From: Paludibacteraceae bacterium
GTDB lineage: Bacteria; Bacteroidota; Bacteroidia; Bacteroidales; Paludibacteraceae
Length of the DNA: 44,368 nucleotides
Assembly: GCA_017525455.1 (NCBI GenBank)
Contig: JAFXSS010000145.1
Coordinates: forward strand, 1 to 44,368
Direction of reading: 5' to 3'
Positions 15,438 through 23,695 of the stretch are shown here, in pieces; position 1 is the stretch's first letter, and each line of letters opens with the position of its first letter. The position numbers were made by a program, and so were the translations under genes. The notes beneath the pieces were generated by a model. That model saw nothing but the letters and a program-made list of their open reading frames with translations, was not told where the DNA came from and searched no databases.

Positions 15438-17396
15438 TTAACGAATGGTTTGACCATTGACGTTGTAGCGAACATTGTTCTTCTCGATAACTACCGTACC
15501 GTTCTCAATAGCCTTGAGGAATTGGCTTGCTACAGTAGTGTTATCCACTGCTACACTGGCTTCAGTCAGAATAGAGGAAATATGATACAATACATTGTTG
15601 TAGCAGAGCAGGTCAGCCGTCATCGTGTACTTACCTGCACCCGACTGACCATCAGATGAAGAAAGGTCAGGACCGGCAGAAACAATCTGGATAGTTGCCG
15701 TGTAGATGTAAGTGTACAAATCTTCAGACTCATTTGCAACTACGCTATAGTTGAAGTACAGGTCTCCCTCGTCGTAATTACCGGCAATCTGCTCAGCATC
15801 CATTACAAGTACGATCTGCAAGCCTTCCTCTGTTTCGATAATCACTTGTGCCATTTGCTCTTCAGCATCAAAGGCAGCCTGGCCATCAGCAGTGATATTT
15901 ACAGTAGCTCGAGCCTCGGGTTCGTAGTAAACGATCGTCAGATCATACGAATTACCATCGCTGCCTACAACCAAACCGAGAGCAGTAACTACGCCTGTCT
16001 CATCCACATTCATAGTGATTGAACCGGATACGAGGTCGACATACTCACCAGTCCCGTAATCATAGATATACGAATAATCGGGATCGAGATCTTCAATGTC
16101 ATACGTGCCGGAAACCTGCGAAACCTCAGCACCATTGGACAGCGATACATAGTAATCTTCGTTTTCGCCTGAGATCTGCCACCAACCTTCGTCAGCCACA
16201 TAGTCGAAGTATACCACACCCTCGTTGATGACAACAGGAATCATCTCAACCGGAGCTTTCTTAACCGAAACGAAGATGGCGTTCTTAGCCTGCGGAGCGC
16301 CGTTGTACTCGTTGTAGAGAGCCTTGCAGGTCAGTGTATCACCGGCAGCGATACCCATCGAAGCAAACTGCTTGCTCTGGCCATCAGCAGTGAGCAGACC
16401 GTAAACATATACCGTGCCGGACTCATCGGTAAGATCGAAGTTACCATACTCAGCATTGGCAATATTCGATACAATACCTGTCAGAATGCAGGTGTCCTTA
16501 GTATTCTTCAGTTCGAGGAACTCGGAGATAGTTTTTGCACCCAGGTTCTGTGCGGGAGCAACCTCTTCACCTTTAGCCAGGATGCCGAACGTGCCACCGG
16601 CCTTGGTCTCGGGAATAGTTACATCGTTCTTGGTGTACTTGGTTAGGTTACCTTTTACCCAAACCAGTGCGCCAACAGTAGGAGCCTCGGCAGCGGTCTC
16701 GCACTTAACACGGAATGCCTCGAAGGTGTTTTCGCCGCCCTTGGTATCAGCCATCCAGAACGAAACGTTCTTGAAACTTGACCACTCCTCAACCATCTCG
16801 GTCACATAGCCCTTGATGATCACCTCGTCGGTCTTGCCGGCCAGTGCTTGTTCAGCAGCCTCAGCGCATGTCAGTGTGTCAGCAGGAGTAACGACAGGAT
16901 CAGGATCGCCACCGCCCTGGCTGGCTTCGCCGAGTGTAACCTCAATCTTATAAACACGCATCTGCTTAGTGACGCTCAAGGTAACGCTATTGGCGCCAAT
17001 GTTCTCAACAACCACCAGCGGATCAGCGAGCGTAGCTTTCTCTGTTACTTCAGCGTATGAAGATCCGGTCGTAACCGTACCCTTGTCAGCACTAAGCGTG
17101 AAAGGAACTTTTTGAGCCTTACCGGCAATCACAACTTTCTCAATCTTGTTCGTAGCAGAAGATAGTTTCAGTGTTTGGCTGGCAAACACGCGGAAGTCAG
17201 CAGGAGTAGTTACGCCATTGTTCTCACTGGCAGCATTAAGCGTTCCGTGATAAGCGACACCGATACCTTGGATTGTCAAGTTGATGTCCGTCTCGGTCGT
17301 TTGCGGCGTTTGTGTGGCCGGATCAAGCGTCACAACATCAGCCATCATACTGCTGGCGAAAAGCACAGCAGCAAAAAGAGAAAAGATTTTCTTCAT
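15438..17396 (-). CDS. Secreted multidomain protein with two OB-fold (DUF6359-like) domains and a T9SS-like tail
   Basis: From the ATG at 17396 the product is 652 residues. It has a signal peptide (MKKIFSLFAAVLFASSMMAD), an N-terminal beta-rich domain (about 20-165), then two OB-fold units. The first (about 178-290; CAEAAEQALAGKTDEVIIKG ... VGALVWVKGNL) resembles DUF6359; the second (about 295-390) has SGTVYVYGLL and GDTLTCKALY. A beta-rich region with repeated Tyr/Asp/Glu motifs follows. The last 28 residues (NGTVVIEKNNVRYNVNGQTIR) resemble the short C-terminal sorting signal of T9SS cargo. It is acidic overall. Ligand and role are unknown. An upstream ATG at 17435 is rejected because it would precede the signal peptide. 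Promoter at 17458-17489, terminator at 15391-15418. Confidence 0.8.
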   Translation of the reverse strand: MKKIFSLFAAVLFASSMMADVVTLDPATQTPQTTETDINLTIQGIGVAYHGTLNAASENNGVTTPADFRVFASQTLKLSSATNKIEKVVIAGKAQKVPFTLSADKGTVTTGSSYAEVTEKATLADPLVVVENIGANSVTLSVTKQMRVYKIEVTLGEASQGGGDPDPVVTPADTLTCAEAAEQALAGKTDEVIIKGYVTEMVEEWSSFKNVSFWMADTKGGENTFEAFRVKCETAAEAPTVGALVWVKGNLTKYTKNDVTIPETKAGGTFGILAKGEEVAPAQNLGAKTISEFLELKNTKDTCILTGIVSNIANAEYGNFDLTDESGTVYVYGLLTADGQSKQFASMGIAAGDTLTCKALYNEYNGAPQAKNAIFVSVKKAPVEMIPVVINEGVVYFDYVADEGWWQISGENEDYYVSLSNGAEVSQVSGTYDIEDLDPDYSYIYDYGTGEYVDLVSGSITMNVDETGVVTALGLVVGSDGNSYDLTIVYYEPEARATVNITADGQAAFDAEEQMAQVIIETEEGLQIVLVMDAEQIAGNYDEGDLYFNYSVVANESEDLYTYIYTATIQIVSAGPDLSSSDGQSGAGKYTMTADLLCYNNVLYHISSILTEASVAVDNTTVASQFLKAIENGTVVIEKNNVRYNVNGQTIR

Positions 17397-17457
17397 TTGA
17401 ACTGAATATTTGGTTAAACAATAATTGATATCCACGCATCATTTAGTAATGCTGCTA

Positions 17458-17489
17458 CAAAGGTACAACAATTTTCTGATAAAAACAAA
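17458..17489 (-). promoter_or_regulatory. Bacteroidota-type promoter for the secreted OB-fold protein
   Basis: On the minus strand TTTG (plus CAAA 17486-17489) and TACCTTTG (plus CAAAGGTA 17458-17465) are 20 bases apart. The predicted leader is about 55 bases to the ATG at 17396, with no obvious structured element. Confidence 0.8.
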
Positions 17490-17587
17490 TATTCAACGAT
17501 TTTTGCCATGAAAGGTTATAATTTGTAATTCAAAATGTCAATTTTGTACACAAATATACTTAAAAACATATACACGTACGCAAAATT

Positions 17588-17619
17588 ATTGCATAGGTGA
17601 AATAATTGTCGTATCTTTG
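17588..17619 (+). promoter_or_regulatory. Bacteroidota-type promoter for the 127-residue lipoprotein
   Basis: TATCTTTG at 17612-17619 is a good -7 box. The -33 box at 17588-17591 reads ATTG instead of TTTG, 20 bases upstream. Transcription would start about 20 bases before the ATG at 17647. Confidence 0.65.
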
Positions 17620-17646
17620 TGTCGTTAACTTAAAAAATTCATAATT

Positions 17647-18030
17647 ATGAAAAAAATCTTTTATGTAGCCTTGATGGCTCTGACCGTTGGTTTCTTCGCA
17701 AGTTGCGGTAACAACAATGGAATGGGTTCCAGTGACTTCTACAAGGATGGTAAACAGGTGGACATTAACTACAATGAAGGCACCATTAACGGTACCAAGT
17801 ATGACACCAAAAACGAGCAGTGCTGGAAAGTTTCAGCTACTCAGAAACTGATCATTAACGTTACCGTTAACGAGTACATTTGGGGTCCTGAGTTTGAAGC
17901 TGTAGCTTTTGGTGAGGGACTTATGTGGACTTATGCACAGACCGGTATCAAGGCTAGTTACAAGTATGCTCCTGCTCCTGCCTTCAAGGATTCAGAGTCC
18001 TGCTTGGAGAACAATGACGACGAGGATTAA
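17647..18030 (+). CDS. Small lipoprotein of unknown function
   Basis: The 127-residue product starts MKKIFYVALMALTVGFFASC, a clear lipoprotein signal with lipobox FASC (Cys20). The mature part is predicted beta-rich (DGKQVDINYNEGTINGTKYD, KLIINVTVNEYIWG) and ends in an acidic tail (NNDDED). A second cysteine pair (C58 and C119, approximately) could form a disulfide. I recognise no family. It stands alone between its own promoter and a hairpin, so it is a single-gene transcript. Confidence 0.7.
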   Translation: MKKIFYVALMALTVGFFASCGNNNGMGSSDFYKDGKQVDINYNEGTINGTKYDTKNEQCWKVSATQKLIINVTVNEYIWGPEFEAVAFGEGLMWTYAQTGIKASYKYAPAPAFKDSESCLENNDDED

Positions 18031-18091
18031 GTCGCCAAAAACAAACATCTTACACTGATCGCTCAGGCACAGCCTGACGACAGGAAGCAAC

Positions 18092-18121
18092 ATAGAGGCG
18101 TGGATTGTTCCACGCCTCTAT
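18092..18121. terminator. Strong hairpin between converging genes
   Basis: A perfect 12-bp stem, ATAGAGGCGTGG (18092-18103) with CCACGCCTCTAT (18110-18121), has a 6-base loop. It lies between a plus gene ending at 18030 and a minus gene ending at 18145. The T runs are weak on both sides, so its strength as an intrinsic terminator is uncertain, but position and stem suggest it. Confidence 0.7.
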
Positions 18122-18144
18122 TGTGTTGGATTGTATAATCCGTA

Positions 18145-18858
18145 TTACTTCTTCGCTCCAAGGTCGTCCAGGGCAAAATATGCCGGAGTAGTCATACCAT
18201 AGTCGTTCTTCTTCGAACCGCTGAGCGCAAACTTGATAGCATCAATCTTACCAAGCGGACGCAGGTCAACATAAGTCCAATCCTTGATGTACTGTTTGCC
18301 CTTAGCCAGTTCGACTTCTACCATCTTACTTGTAGGTTCACCGTTCAGGTATCCGCTTACTGTCAGGGTGAAGTAATCTTCTTCACCAAACGGAGCACCT
18401 TCGTCGTCCGACATACCGTCACCTTTGAGGATAGCATCAACTACCCACGGTGTGTTGCAAACATACATACCCGGTACAACAGCAGCTTGCTTGAGAGTGA
18501 TTCCGTCTGCTCCGATGTACGAACCCGTCCATACTACGAAGTTCTTGCCTCCATGAGCACCACCCTTGGCGGACATATCGTTCTGAAAGTCACCCTTGTA
18601 CTCATTGGTAGTTTTGTTGGTAACAATATTACCGTAGTAATACGTTCCCCAGTCAGAAACAGACACTTCCTGGGTAAATACGAAGTTACCGGACTCAAAG
18701 GAACCTGTTTGAGCCAGGTGCATTACACTCTCCGTAGCAGCCGGCGAGATAGCAGCCTCCTCAAATGTGGCAACAGTTTTGTCCTCTACATCGTAAGAGG
18801 GTTGGCAAGCTGCAAACGTCAATGCTACTGCAACTGCAAAAAATAAACTCTTTTTCAT
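18145..18858 (-). CDS. DUF4465-family lipoprotein in the cobalamin operon
   Basis: The 237-residue product has a lipoprotein signal (MKKSLFFAVAVALTFAAC, Cys18) and a beta-sandwich-type domain with DUF4465 marks: SYIGADGITLKQAAVVPGMYVCNTPWV, FTLTVSGYLNG, DWTYVDLRPLGKIDAIKFALSGSKKNDYGMTTPAYFALDDL. It is last in the operon led by the BtuB-type receptor and cobalamin riboswitch, 20 bases after the preceding gene. Proteins of this family recur in Bacteroidota B12 loci, where surface lipoproteins (BtuG, BtuH) bind the vitamin. I suspect it is a B12-binding lipoprotein of the BtuH type, but I cannot confirm from memory that BtuH is a DUF4465 protein. A paralogous domain occurs in the gene at 27692. 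Confidence 0.8.
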   Translation of the reverse strand: MKKSLFFAVAVALTFAACQPSYDVEDKTVATFEEAAISPAATESVMHLAQTGSFESGNFVFTQEVSVSDWGTYYYGNIVTNKTTNEYKGDFQNDMSAKGGAHGGKNFVVWTGSYIGADGITLKQAAVVPGMYVCNTPWVVDAILKGDGMSDDEGAPFGEEDYFTLTVSGYLNGEPTSKMVEVELAKGKQYIKDWTYVDLRPLGKIDAIKFALSGSKKNDYGMTTPAYFALDDLGAKK

Positions 18859-18878
18859 TTGTTAGTTGATTTTGATTG

Positions 18879-19925
18879 TTAATAACTGGTTATTATAGTC
18901 CCTAACGGATTATATTCATTATCCCCTCGTCTGATTAGCAGTTGTCCGTTAATTAGTACCTTCTGGCTGCTGATAGCGGAGTGCTGATAACTAACTGCCG
19001 ACAGTCCTGCTTCGGGATGCAAATCGCGTGCCCCCTTGATCTCTGTGGATGTTTCGCCTACCATTCCCAACTGCTGGTGCAGGGCTGTATATACCTTGAC
19101 GAAGTCTATCTGCTTAAGTTCTGCAGGCGTACCGTCGGAATGCACTGCCCAGTCGATATTCAGTTGTGCCTCGGGAGCTGAATCAGGATGATTGTCAGCA
19201 TATCCATAAGCATAAGGATAGAGTATAAACTGGTTGTTCTTCCACTCGTAGTTATCCGGCAGGCGAGAGCCTGTGAATGTCAGTTGGTCAGCATCAATCC
19301 ACTCGGGGTAGTACGGTTGTCTGTGGAAACTATTTTGTTCCAGGTATCCGCTTGCGCCTTGATTGTCTGTCCAGTGCACAAATGTTGTGTCAATACGATA
19401 GTTTTGCGTAGCGCTGGGGGTAGCCACGTGGTCGTCTGTCGGACGCTCGTAAGTGATTCTATAGTTATGAATGGTCAACGGATTGGTATATTCAGAACCG
19501 GCGAGTTCGTACCATTCGTCATCCGGCTTGCCGTTGCCGTTTTGATCAACACTTACCAGCACTATTCCCGGTTCACAACTGCCACCACCGGATGCACCAA
19601 GTTCTTTATCAGTATAGAAGGCATTACCCTCAATAATCAGGTCGTAGGTGCCTGGCGCGTTCACTACAGGATGGTCGAAACTGAACACCACATATCCCCC
19701 CCAACCGCCTAGAGTAATCATTCCGCCATTGTTGTCAGCTATCTGATCCTCAACCTTGCGGCACATAGCATCCATATCATCGCCATCCTCATACTCCGGG
19801 AGCGTGTTTACGAACTGCCCTGGTGCAGGAGTGTATTCCCACACGCGTGTCAGATACGGACTGTTCTGAGCTATTAGGATTGCAAAATGCAAAATACAAA
19901 ATGAGGTAATCAGTATTCTTTTCAT
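18879..19925 (-). CDS. Secreted surface protein of the cobalamin operon
   Basis: The 348-residue product has a cleavable signal peptide (MKRILITSFCILHFAILIAQ) and no lipobox. The body shows GGWGGYVVFSFDHPVVNAPGTYDLIIEGNAF, then a calcium-loop-like DQNGNGKPDDEWYELAGSEY and many aromatic residues, as in the cell surface proteins encoded in Bacteroidota B12 loci. The final residues (KVLINGQLLIRRGDNEYNPLG) resemble a T9SS or related C-terminal sorting motif. The hydrophobic core of the signal peptide is encoded by a micro-repeat (ATTTTG/ATTTTGC units, 19880-19903), and a second one (18961-18992) encodes SYQHSAISSQK just before the tail. It is third in the operon, 21 bases after the BtuG-like gene. 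Confidence 0.78.
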   Translation of the reverse strand: MKRILITSFCILHFAILIAQNSPYLTRVWEYTPAPGQFVNTLPEYEDGDDMDAMCRKVEDQIADNNGGMITLGGWGGYVVFSFDHPVVNAPGTYDLIIEGNAFYTDKELGASGGGSCEPGIVLVSVDQNGNGKPDDEWYELAGSEYTNPLTIHNYRITYERPTDDHVATPSATQNYRIDTTFVHWTDNQGASGYLEQNSFHRQPYYPEWIDADQLTFTGSRLPDNYEWKNNQFILYPYAYGYADNHPDSAPEAQLNIDWAVHSDGTPAELKQIDFVKVYTALHQQLGMVGETSTEIKGARDLHPEAGLSAVSYQHSAISSQKVLINGQLLIRRGDNEYNPLGTIITSY

Positions 19926-19946
19926 TGTTTTATAATAATAGTGATG

Positions 19947-21110
19947 TCATTTTGTTAAAAACGTTATCTGCGCGGGTATATCTCCTGTACGTACTGACCA
20001 CTGCAGCACGCCGTCGGACGAGTAGCAATGCAGTTGCCCGGGGTTGACATAATTCTTGGCGTCGGTAACGTAGATATCACGGGTGAGCGGGTGCACCTTT
20101 ATGCCGTAGGGTTTCTGTATCTGCGTTTCCGTGCCGTCGGTGATGAAACGGGTGCTGACCACCTCGCGTGTGCGTGTGTTAATTATGGAATAGGTCACTA
20201 CGTCCTTATAGTTGATATAATCCCAAGCGGTAGCACAAGCGTAGAGCGAGTCGCCTACTATATCCATTGCCGAGACGGCTATGCTGATTGAGTCAATCAC
20301 GCTCCCGGCAGCAGGGTCAATGCAATAAAGTTTTGCAGGTGTGTCATAATAGTCGCCCCGAGAACTGACCCAAAGCAATCCCTGGCTATCGGTGCGCACA
20401 CGCCACAGGTTCTTTGCCACGACGATACGTCGTTTTTCCTTGAACGTGGTGCGGTCGATTACCGAAACTGTACTATCATAGTCCGGAGCCATATATCCTC
20501 CGGAATTGGCAACATAGAGTTGTCCATCGACTACTGCCAACTCATCGGGCTGATAGCCCACCAAGCAGGTGGCATCAATCTGTAGGGTTGCCGTATCGAA
20601 TCGTGCAACGTAACCAATCTGGGCGTGCGAGGCGTCAAGCGACACGGGGCCGGCGTACGAACTAACATATGCATATTTGCCATCGAACGTTATGTACCGG
20701 CAGTTGGATATATCCACCTGCCCGATGCGTTTGCAGGTACGCGCGTCAAGCACCTCGACTTTGTTTGAGCAATTGATGACGGCATACAAACGACCACCGT
20801 AGATCTTCAGATCATTGCCCACATCGCCGAGTTCCTTCGGCACATTCGGATTCGCCTCGGCATAGATGTTGCGACTGTATATGGCTGTCGTATAATCGTA
20901 GTAGTCGAGCGTGGATTTGTTGCTACCCATGTTGCCTTCGTTGAGCAGGTAGAACCCTGCAATCTCTGTGTTTTGCTTTTCGCCATGCTGCTCCTCTTCC
21001 GTAGGTATGATTATCACATTCTGCCGACAGCCGGAGAATAAGATCGCAACGCTCAAAGAAATAAGACCGCTTGCGCTCAAAGATAAAAGCCTATGAACTA
21101 ATGCTATCAT
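19947..21110 (-). CDS. BtuG-like beta-propeller lipoprotein (YncE/DUF5074 type)
   Basis: The 387-residue product has a lipobox LFSGC (Cys28) and then successive beta-propeller blades: FYLLNEGNMGSNKSTLDYYD, VGNDLKIYGGRLYAVINCSNKVEVLD, YITFDGKYAYVSSYAGPV, ELAVVDGQLYVANSGG, and YGIKVHPLTRDIYVTDAKNY. This fits the surface propeller BtuG that caps BtuB in Bacteroides and binds B12 with very high affinity. The gene directly follows the BtuB-type receptor by 24 bases under a cobalamin riboswitch, as btuG does. The start at 21110 is the only one that provides a signal peptide. Part of that signal peptide is encoded by the 18-nt repeat also found at 3396. Confidence 0.85.
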   Translation of the reverse strand: MIALVHRLLSLSASGLISLSVAILFSGCRQNVIIIPTEEEQHGEKQNTEIAGFYLLNEGNMGSNKSTLDYYDYTTAIYSRNIYAEANPNVPKELGDVGNDLKIYGGRLYAVINCSNKVEVLDARTCKRIGQVDISNCRYITFDGKYAYVSSYAGPVSLDASHAQIGYVARFDTATLQIDATCLVGYQPDELAVVDGQLYVANSGGYMAPDYDSTVSVIDRTTFKEKRRIVVAKNLWRVRTDSQGLLWVSSRGDYYDTPAKLYCIDPAAGSVIDSISIAVSAMDIVGDSLYACATAWDYINYKDVVTYSIINTRTREVVSTRFITDGTETQIQKPYGIKVHPLTRDIYVTDAKNYVNPGQLHCYSSDGVLQWSVRTGDIPAQITFLTK

Positions 21111-21134
21111 AATATCCTATCAATTACCCTGTTT

Positions 21135-23243
21135 CTAAATTGTCAATCGTACTATGCCTTTGCCATTAATGCCCGGCATAGGGTAGTTGAGTATTACGTC
21201 GTACTGCTGATTAAGCATATTATTGATCTCGATGGCAAAATGCAATCGCGGAGAGCAATCAGACTTTCGACTATCTGCTTTCGACTTTTGCCTAATCAGC
21301 ATATCATACGATATACTCATGTCGTGCGTGTACCACGGCTGCTCATGGTTAGCAGGAATATTCGCACTATTATGATAGCGTTCTCCTACATAGATGAACG
21401 CGTAGTTCACACTCAGTCCACACCAAAGCAGATTGACCGTTGCGCTACCCGAATGCCAAGGGATATATGCAATCTGTCCGCCGTAGGTCATCTCATTGGG
21501 GTCAGTCAGGTCCTGTGCTTTCTGGTAGGTATAAGCCGCAGCAATGGTCAGTAACACATCATGGGTAAGATCTAGTGTGGTCGAAGCATTGACATCGCAT
21601 CCACGAATCTCCACATATCCAAGGTTCATCATCTGCCAGCGGTACTGGCCATTGCCCTTGGGGATAGCCACAATCTTGTTCTTCACCTGATTGAAATATC
21701 CGTCGACTTTCACGCTTACTGCACGGCACGCACCTTCCTGCCAACACTTGTCATACTGCACGCCACCGTCGTATTGGGTAGTATATTCGGGCAGAAGAGA
21801 GATGTTACCCACATCGGTGTAGTACAGGTCGTTGAATGTTGGCATACGGAAGATGCGTTTATAGTATGCGCGCAGAAATAGTTCCTCACGAAGGATAGGC
21901 TGATAACTCACGAACACCGCAGGCGTGAACTGCGGTTTCTGCTTGTAGGCGGTCGGAGTAGCAAGAGTCGGTTGGTGTATCTTGTCAAAGATAAATGTGC
22001 CCAAAACCGATGCCTGTGCCTTCAAGTACTTCCAATACAGTTGTGTAGCCGCCGCAGCGAGTACGGTGTTTCGTTCGGGATAGACGAAATTGGCAAGATT
22101 CCCATCCAAGTAATTCCACTGCCAGTCGGCACTCAGGCTCACGTCCCAGTTCACATCATGATGCGGCACGAGTCCTTTCACACCAACCACTGCCAAGCGA
22201 TGCGCCATGCTCAGGTAGATCTCCTGCTGAGTGAACGTGTTGTCGATATACATCAGCGTTGTATCGGGATTGAGGTAGCGCATTCGGTCGTTCGAGTACT
22301 TGGCATTTACCTGCACGTCGTAACCTTTCGTCACACGCTGGGTGTAGTTGCCCTGCACAAATGCGTTCCTGTCCCACTGCCGCTGACTGTTTGTCCATAC
22401 ATTGTTCACTATTGCACCGGGTATACCTTTCTCACTCTGGTAATAGTACCCCTTGATGTGCCACTTACCCTCAGGCAGATACCCAAACAATCCCACCTCG
22501 GCACGCCCTGCCTGCACATCGCCGTTCTGACGGACTGCGGTCGTATCCCACGCCACAGCACCGCTCGGCAGTACCTTGCGGTAACGAAAATGATAACGAC
22601 CATGGGCGTAGGTATATTCTCCACTCGCCGAGAGATGGATATTGTCAGTCAGTTTCTGCTCGTACAGGATAGAGGGATTAGCCAAGCCGAACGTGCCTGC
22701 CTTCATGGTGATGCTTAAGTTATAATTTTTACCGTCGGTAAACCGCGGACGACGAGTCTTGATATATAATGTACCGGCACTGCCGTAATCTTTTGCCGGT
22801 TGGAATATCTCGGACTTCTGACCATTGTAAAGCGCAAGTTCCTCGATATTGTCCATCGAGAACTTTCCCAGATCGACTGTCCCGTTCTGCGCATTGCCGA
22901 TCTCTATGCCGTCGTAGAACACACCCAGGTGGTTGGTGCCCATCGAACGCACATCAATCGTCTTCATACCGCCCACGCCGCCATAATCCTTGATTTGCAC
23001 GCCCGAGAAGTACCGTGCAGCGTCCGCGACACTCTGTGTGCTTAATCCTGCCAATCGTGCGCCTTCAAGCTTTTGCACAGGAATGACCGGTTCCTCACGT
23101 CTGCGGGCAGTCACCTCCACCTCGTCGATACTGAACTGCCGGACGATGCTATCAAGCACATCGTCCGCCACTGACGGAACAGCCATCACCTCACCGGTGA
23201 TGCACACAACAAGAAACAGTATGAAAACCAACGAATACTTCAT
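21135..23243 (-). CDS. btuB: BtuB-type TonB-dependent outer-membrane receptor for corrinoids
   Basis: From the ATG at 23243 the protein is 702 residues: signal peptide (MKYSLVFILFLVVCITGEVMA), a plug domain (VEVTARRREEPVIPVQKL, ADAARYFSGVQIKDYGGVGG, IDVRSMGTNHLGVFYDGIEI) and a 22-strand-type barrel ending in GKGIVRLTI. Longer readings up to 23351 would translate the riboswitch and are rejected. The gene lies directly behind a cobalamin riboswitch and upstream of a BtuG-like gene, so vitamin B12 or related corrinoids are the expected substrate. A segment near the C-terminus (RQKSKADSRKSDCSPR) is encoded by AGTCGAAAG micro-repeats (21261-21289) and looks like an insertion into a barrel loop or strand connection. 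No BtuCDF genes are in the window. Confidence 0.93.
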   Translation of the reverse strand: MKYSLVFILFLVVCITGEVMAVPSVADDVLDSIVRQFSIDEVEVTARRREEPVIPVQKLEGARLAGLSTQSVADAARYFSGVQIKDYGGVGGMKTIDVRSMGTNHLGVFYDGIEIGNAQNGTVDLGKFSMDNIEELALYNGQKSEIFQPAKDYGSAGTLYIKTRRPRFTDGKNYNLSITMKAGTFGLANPSILYEQKLTDNIHLSASGEYTYAHGRYHFRYRKVLPSGAVAWDTTAVRQNGDVQAGRAEVGLFGYLPEGKWHIKGYYYQSEKGIPGAIVNNVWTNSQRQWDRNAFVQGNYTQRVTKGYDVQVNAKYSNDRMRYLNPDTTLMYIDNTFTQQEIYLSMAHRLAVVGVKGLVPHHDVNWDVSLSADWQWNYLDGNLANFVYPERNTVLAAAATQLYWKYLKAQASVLGTFIFDKIHQPTLATPTAYKQKPQFTPAVFVSYQPILREELFLRAYYKRIFRMPTFNDLYYTDVGNISLLPEYTTQYDGGVQYDKCWQEGACRAVSVKVDGYFNQVKNKIVAIPKGNGQYRWQMMNLGYVEIRGCDVNASTTLDLTHDVLLTIAAAYTYQKAQDLTDPNEMTYGGQIAYIPWHSGSATVNLLWCGLSVNYAFIYVGERYHNSANIPANHEQPWYTHDMSISYDMLIRQKSKADSRKSDCSPRLHFAIEINNMLNQQYDVILNYPMPGINGKGIVRLTI

Positions 23244-23275
23244 TCTGACCATCCTAATCCACGAGGACCTTACGT

Positions 23276-23449
23276 CAACGTACGCCAGGTCTTCTGACTT
23301 ATCTCTTGTTACGAAACCTTCCCGCCCTAATGGACAGTGGCTATAGTGCACCGACGCACCTTATGTCGCAACAATCCTTCTTTTTCGAAGGCGATTTACA
23401 GCAGCGGGTCTGTACAGGACTTACACCTGTTTCCCTTAATCGTACGTGG
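23276..23449 (-). ncRNA. Cobalamin riboswitch of the BtuB operon
   Basis: Read on the minus strand, the leader has the class hallmarks in order: GGGAAACAGGTG with AGTCCTG, the CCCGCTGCTGTAA core, the B12 box region GGTGCGTCGGTGCA, GCCACTG, GGGCGGGAAGG, and finally AAGTCAGAAGACCTGG. The closing stem P1 is formed by ACGTACG near 23447-23441 and CGTACGT near 23284-23278. The ATG lies about 33 bases beyond the 3' end of P1, so control of translation initiation is likely, with B12 repressing the operon. Confidence 0.93.
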
Positions 23450-23452
23450 CAG

Positions 23453-23484
23453 CAAAGTTACAAAATTTATTTGATATATGCAAA
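23453..23484 (-). promoter_or_regulatory. Promoter of the BtuB operon
   Basis: On the minus strand TTTG (plus CAAA 23481-23484) is followed after 20 bases by TAACTTTG (plus CAAAGTTA 23453-23460). The predicted transcript starts about 7 bases further and enters the riboswitch almost at once, so there is nearly no leader before P1. Confidence 0.8.
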
Positions 23485-23528
23485 TTTTTAGGAAATAAAT
23501 GTTCTATATCTAATATTTTTTATCAAAA

Positions 23529-23558
23529 ACGCAGGCTCCGGATTGCCGAAGCCTGCGT
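23529..23558 (-). terminator. Rho-independent terminator of the distal cobalamin operon
   Basis: ACGCAGGCTCCGG (23529-23541) pairs with CCGAAGCCTGCGT (23546-23558) with a single mismatch and a 4-base loop. On the minus strand the stem is followed by TTTTTG. It lies 13 bases after the 40-residue ORF and separates the two cobalamin-controlled operons. Confidence 0.88.
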
Positions 23559-23571
23559 CTCTGAAATTACC

Positions 23572-23694
23572 TTAACCCCCGATTAAGTTGTCTCCGGGTT
23601 CGTTGTCAACTCCTACACTGGCTGCAATTACCTGCATCGGAGTTATCAGTTGAAGGGTAGTTTTGGGAGACTGATATTTATTTCTTGCTTTCAT
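23572..23694 (-). CDS. 40-residue peptide at the end of the distal cobalamin operon
   Basis: This short frame was found by reading the gap between the giant gene and the terminator. It starts with ATG at 23694, one base after the TAA (23698-23696) of the large gene, and ends with TAA at 23572-23574. The sequence begins MKARNKYQSPKTTLQL, has a mildly hydrophobic segment ending VIAASVGV and finishes in GDNLIGG. The pattern of basic start, Y-x-SP, and a small hydrophobic block ending in A-[AG]-S resembles short uncharacterised peptides I recall from other Bacteroidales, often beside secreted-protein genes. There is no signal peptide. The spacing implies translational coupling. Function unknown. 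Confidence 0.65.
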   Translation of the reverse strand: MKARNKYQSPKTTLQLITPMQVIAASVGVDNEPGDNLIGG

Positions 23695-23695
23695 A

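Noticed and set aside
21972..22718. A 248-residue open frame on the plus strand
   Set aside because: It is antisense to the BtuB-type receptor, whose plug and barrel motifs are intact in the other frame.
23244..23351. N-terminal extension of the BtuB-type receptor
   Set aside because: These codons are the 3' part of the cobalamin riboswitch. The signal peptide starts at the ATG at 23243.
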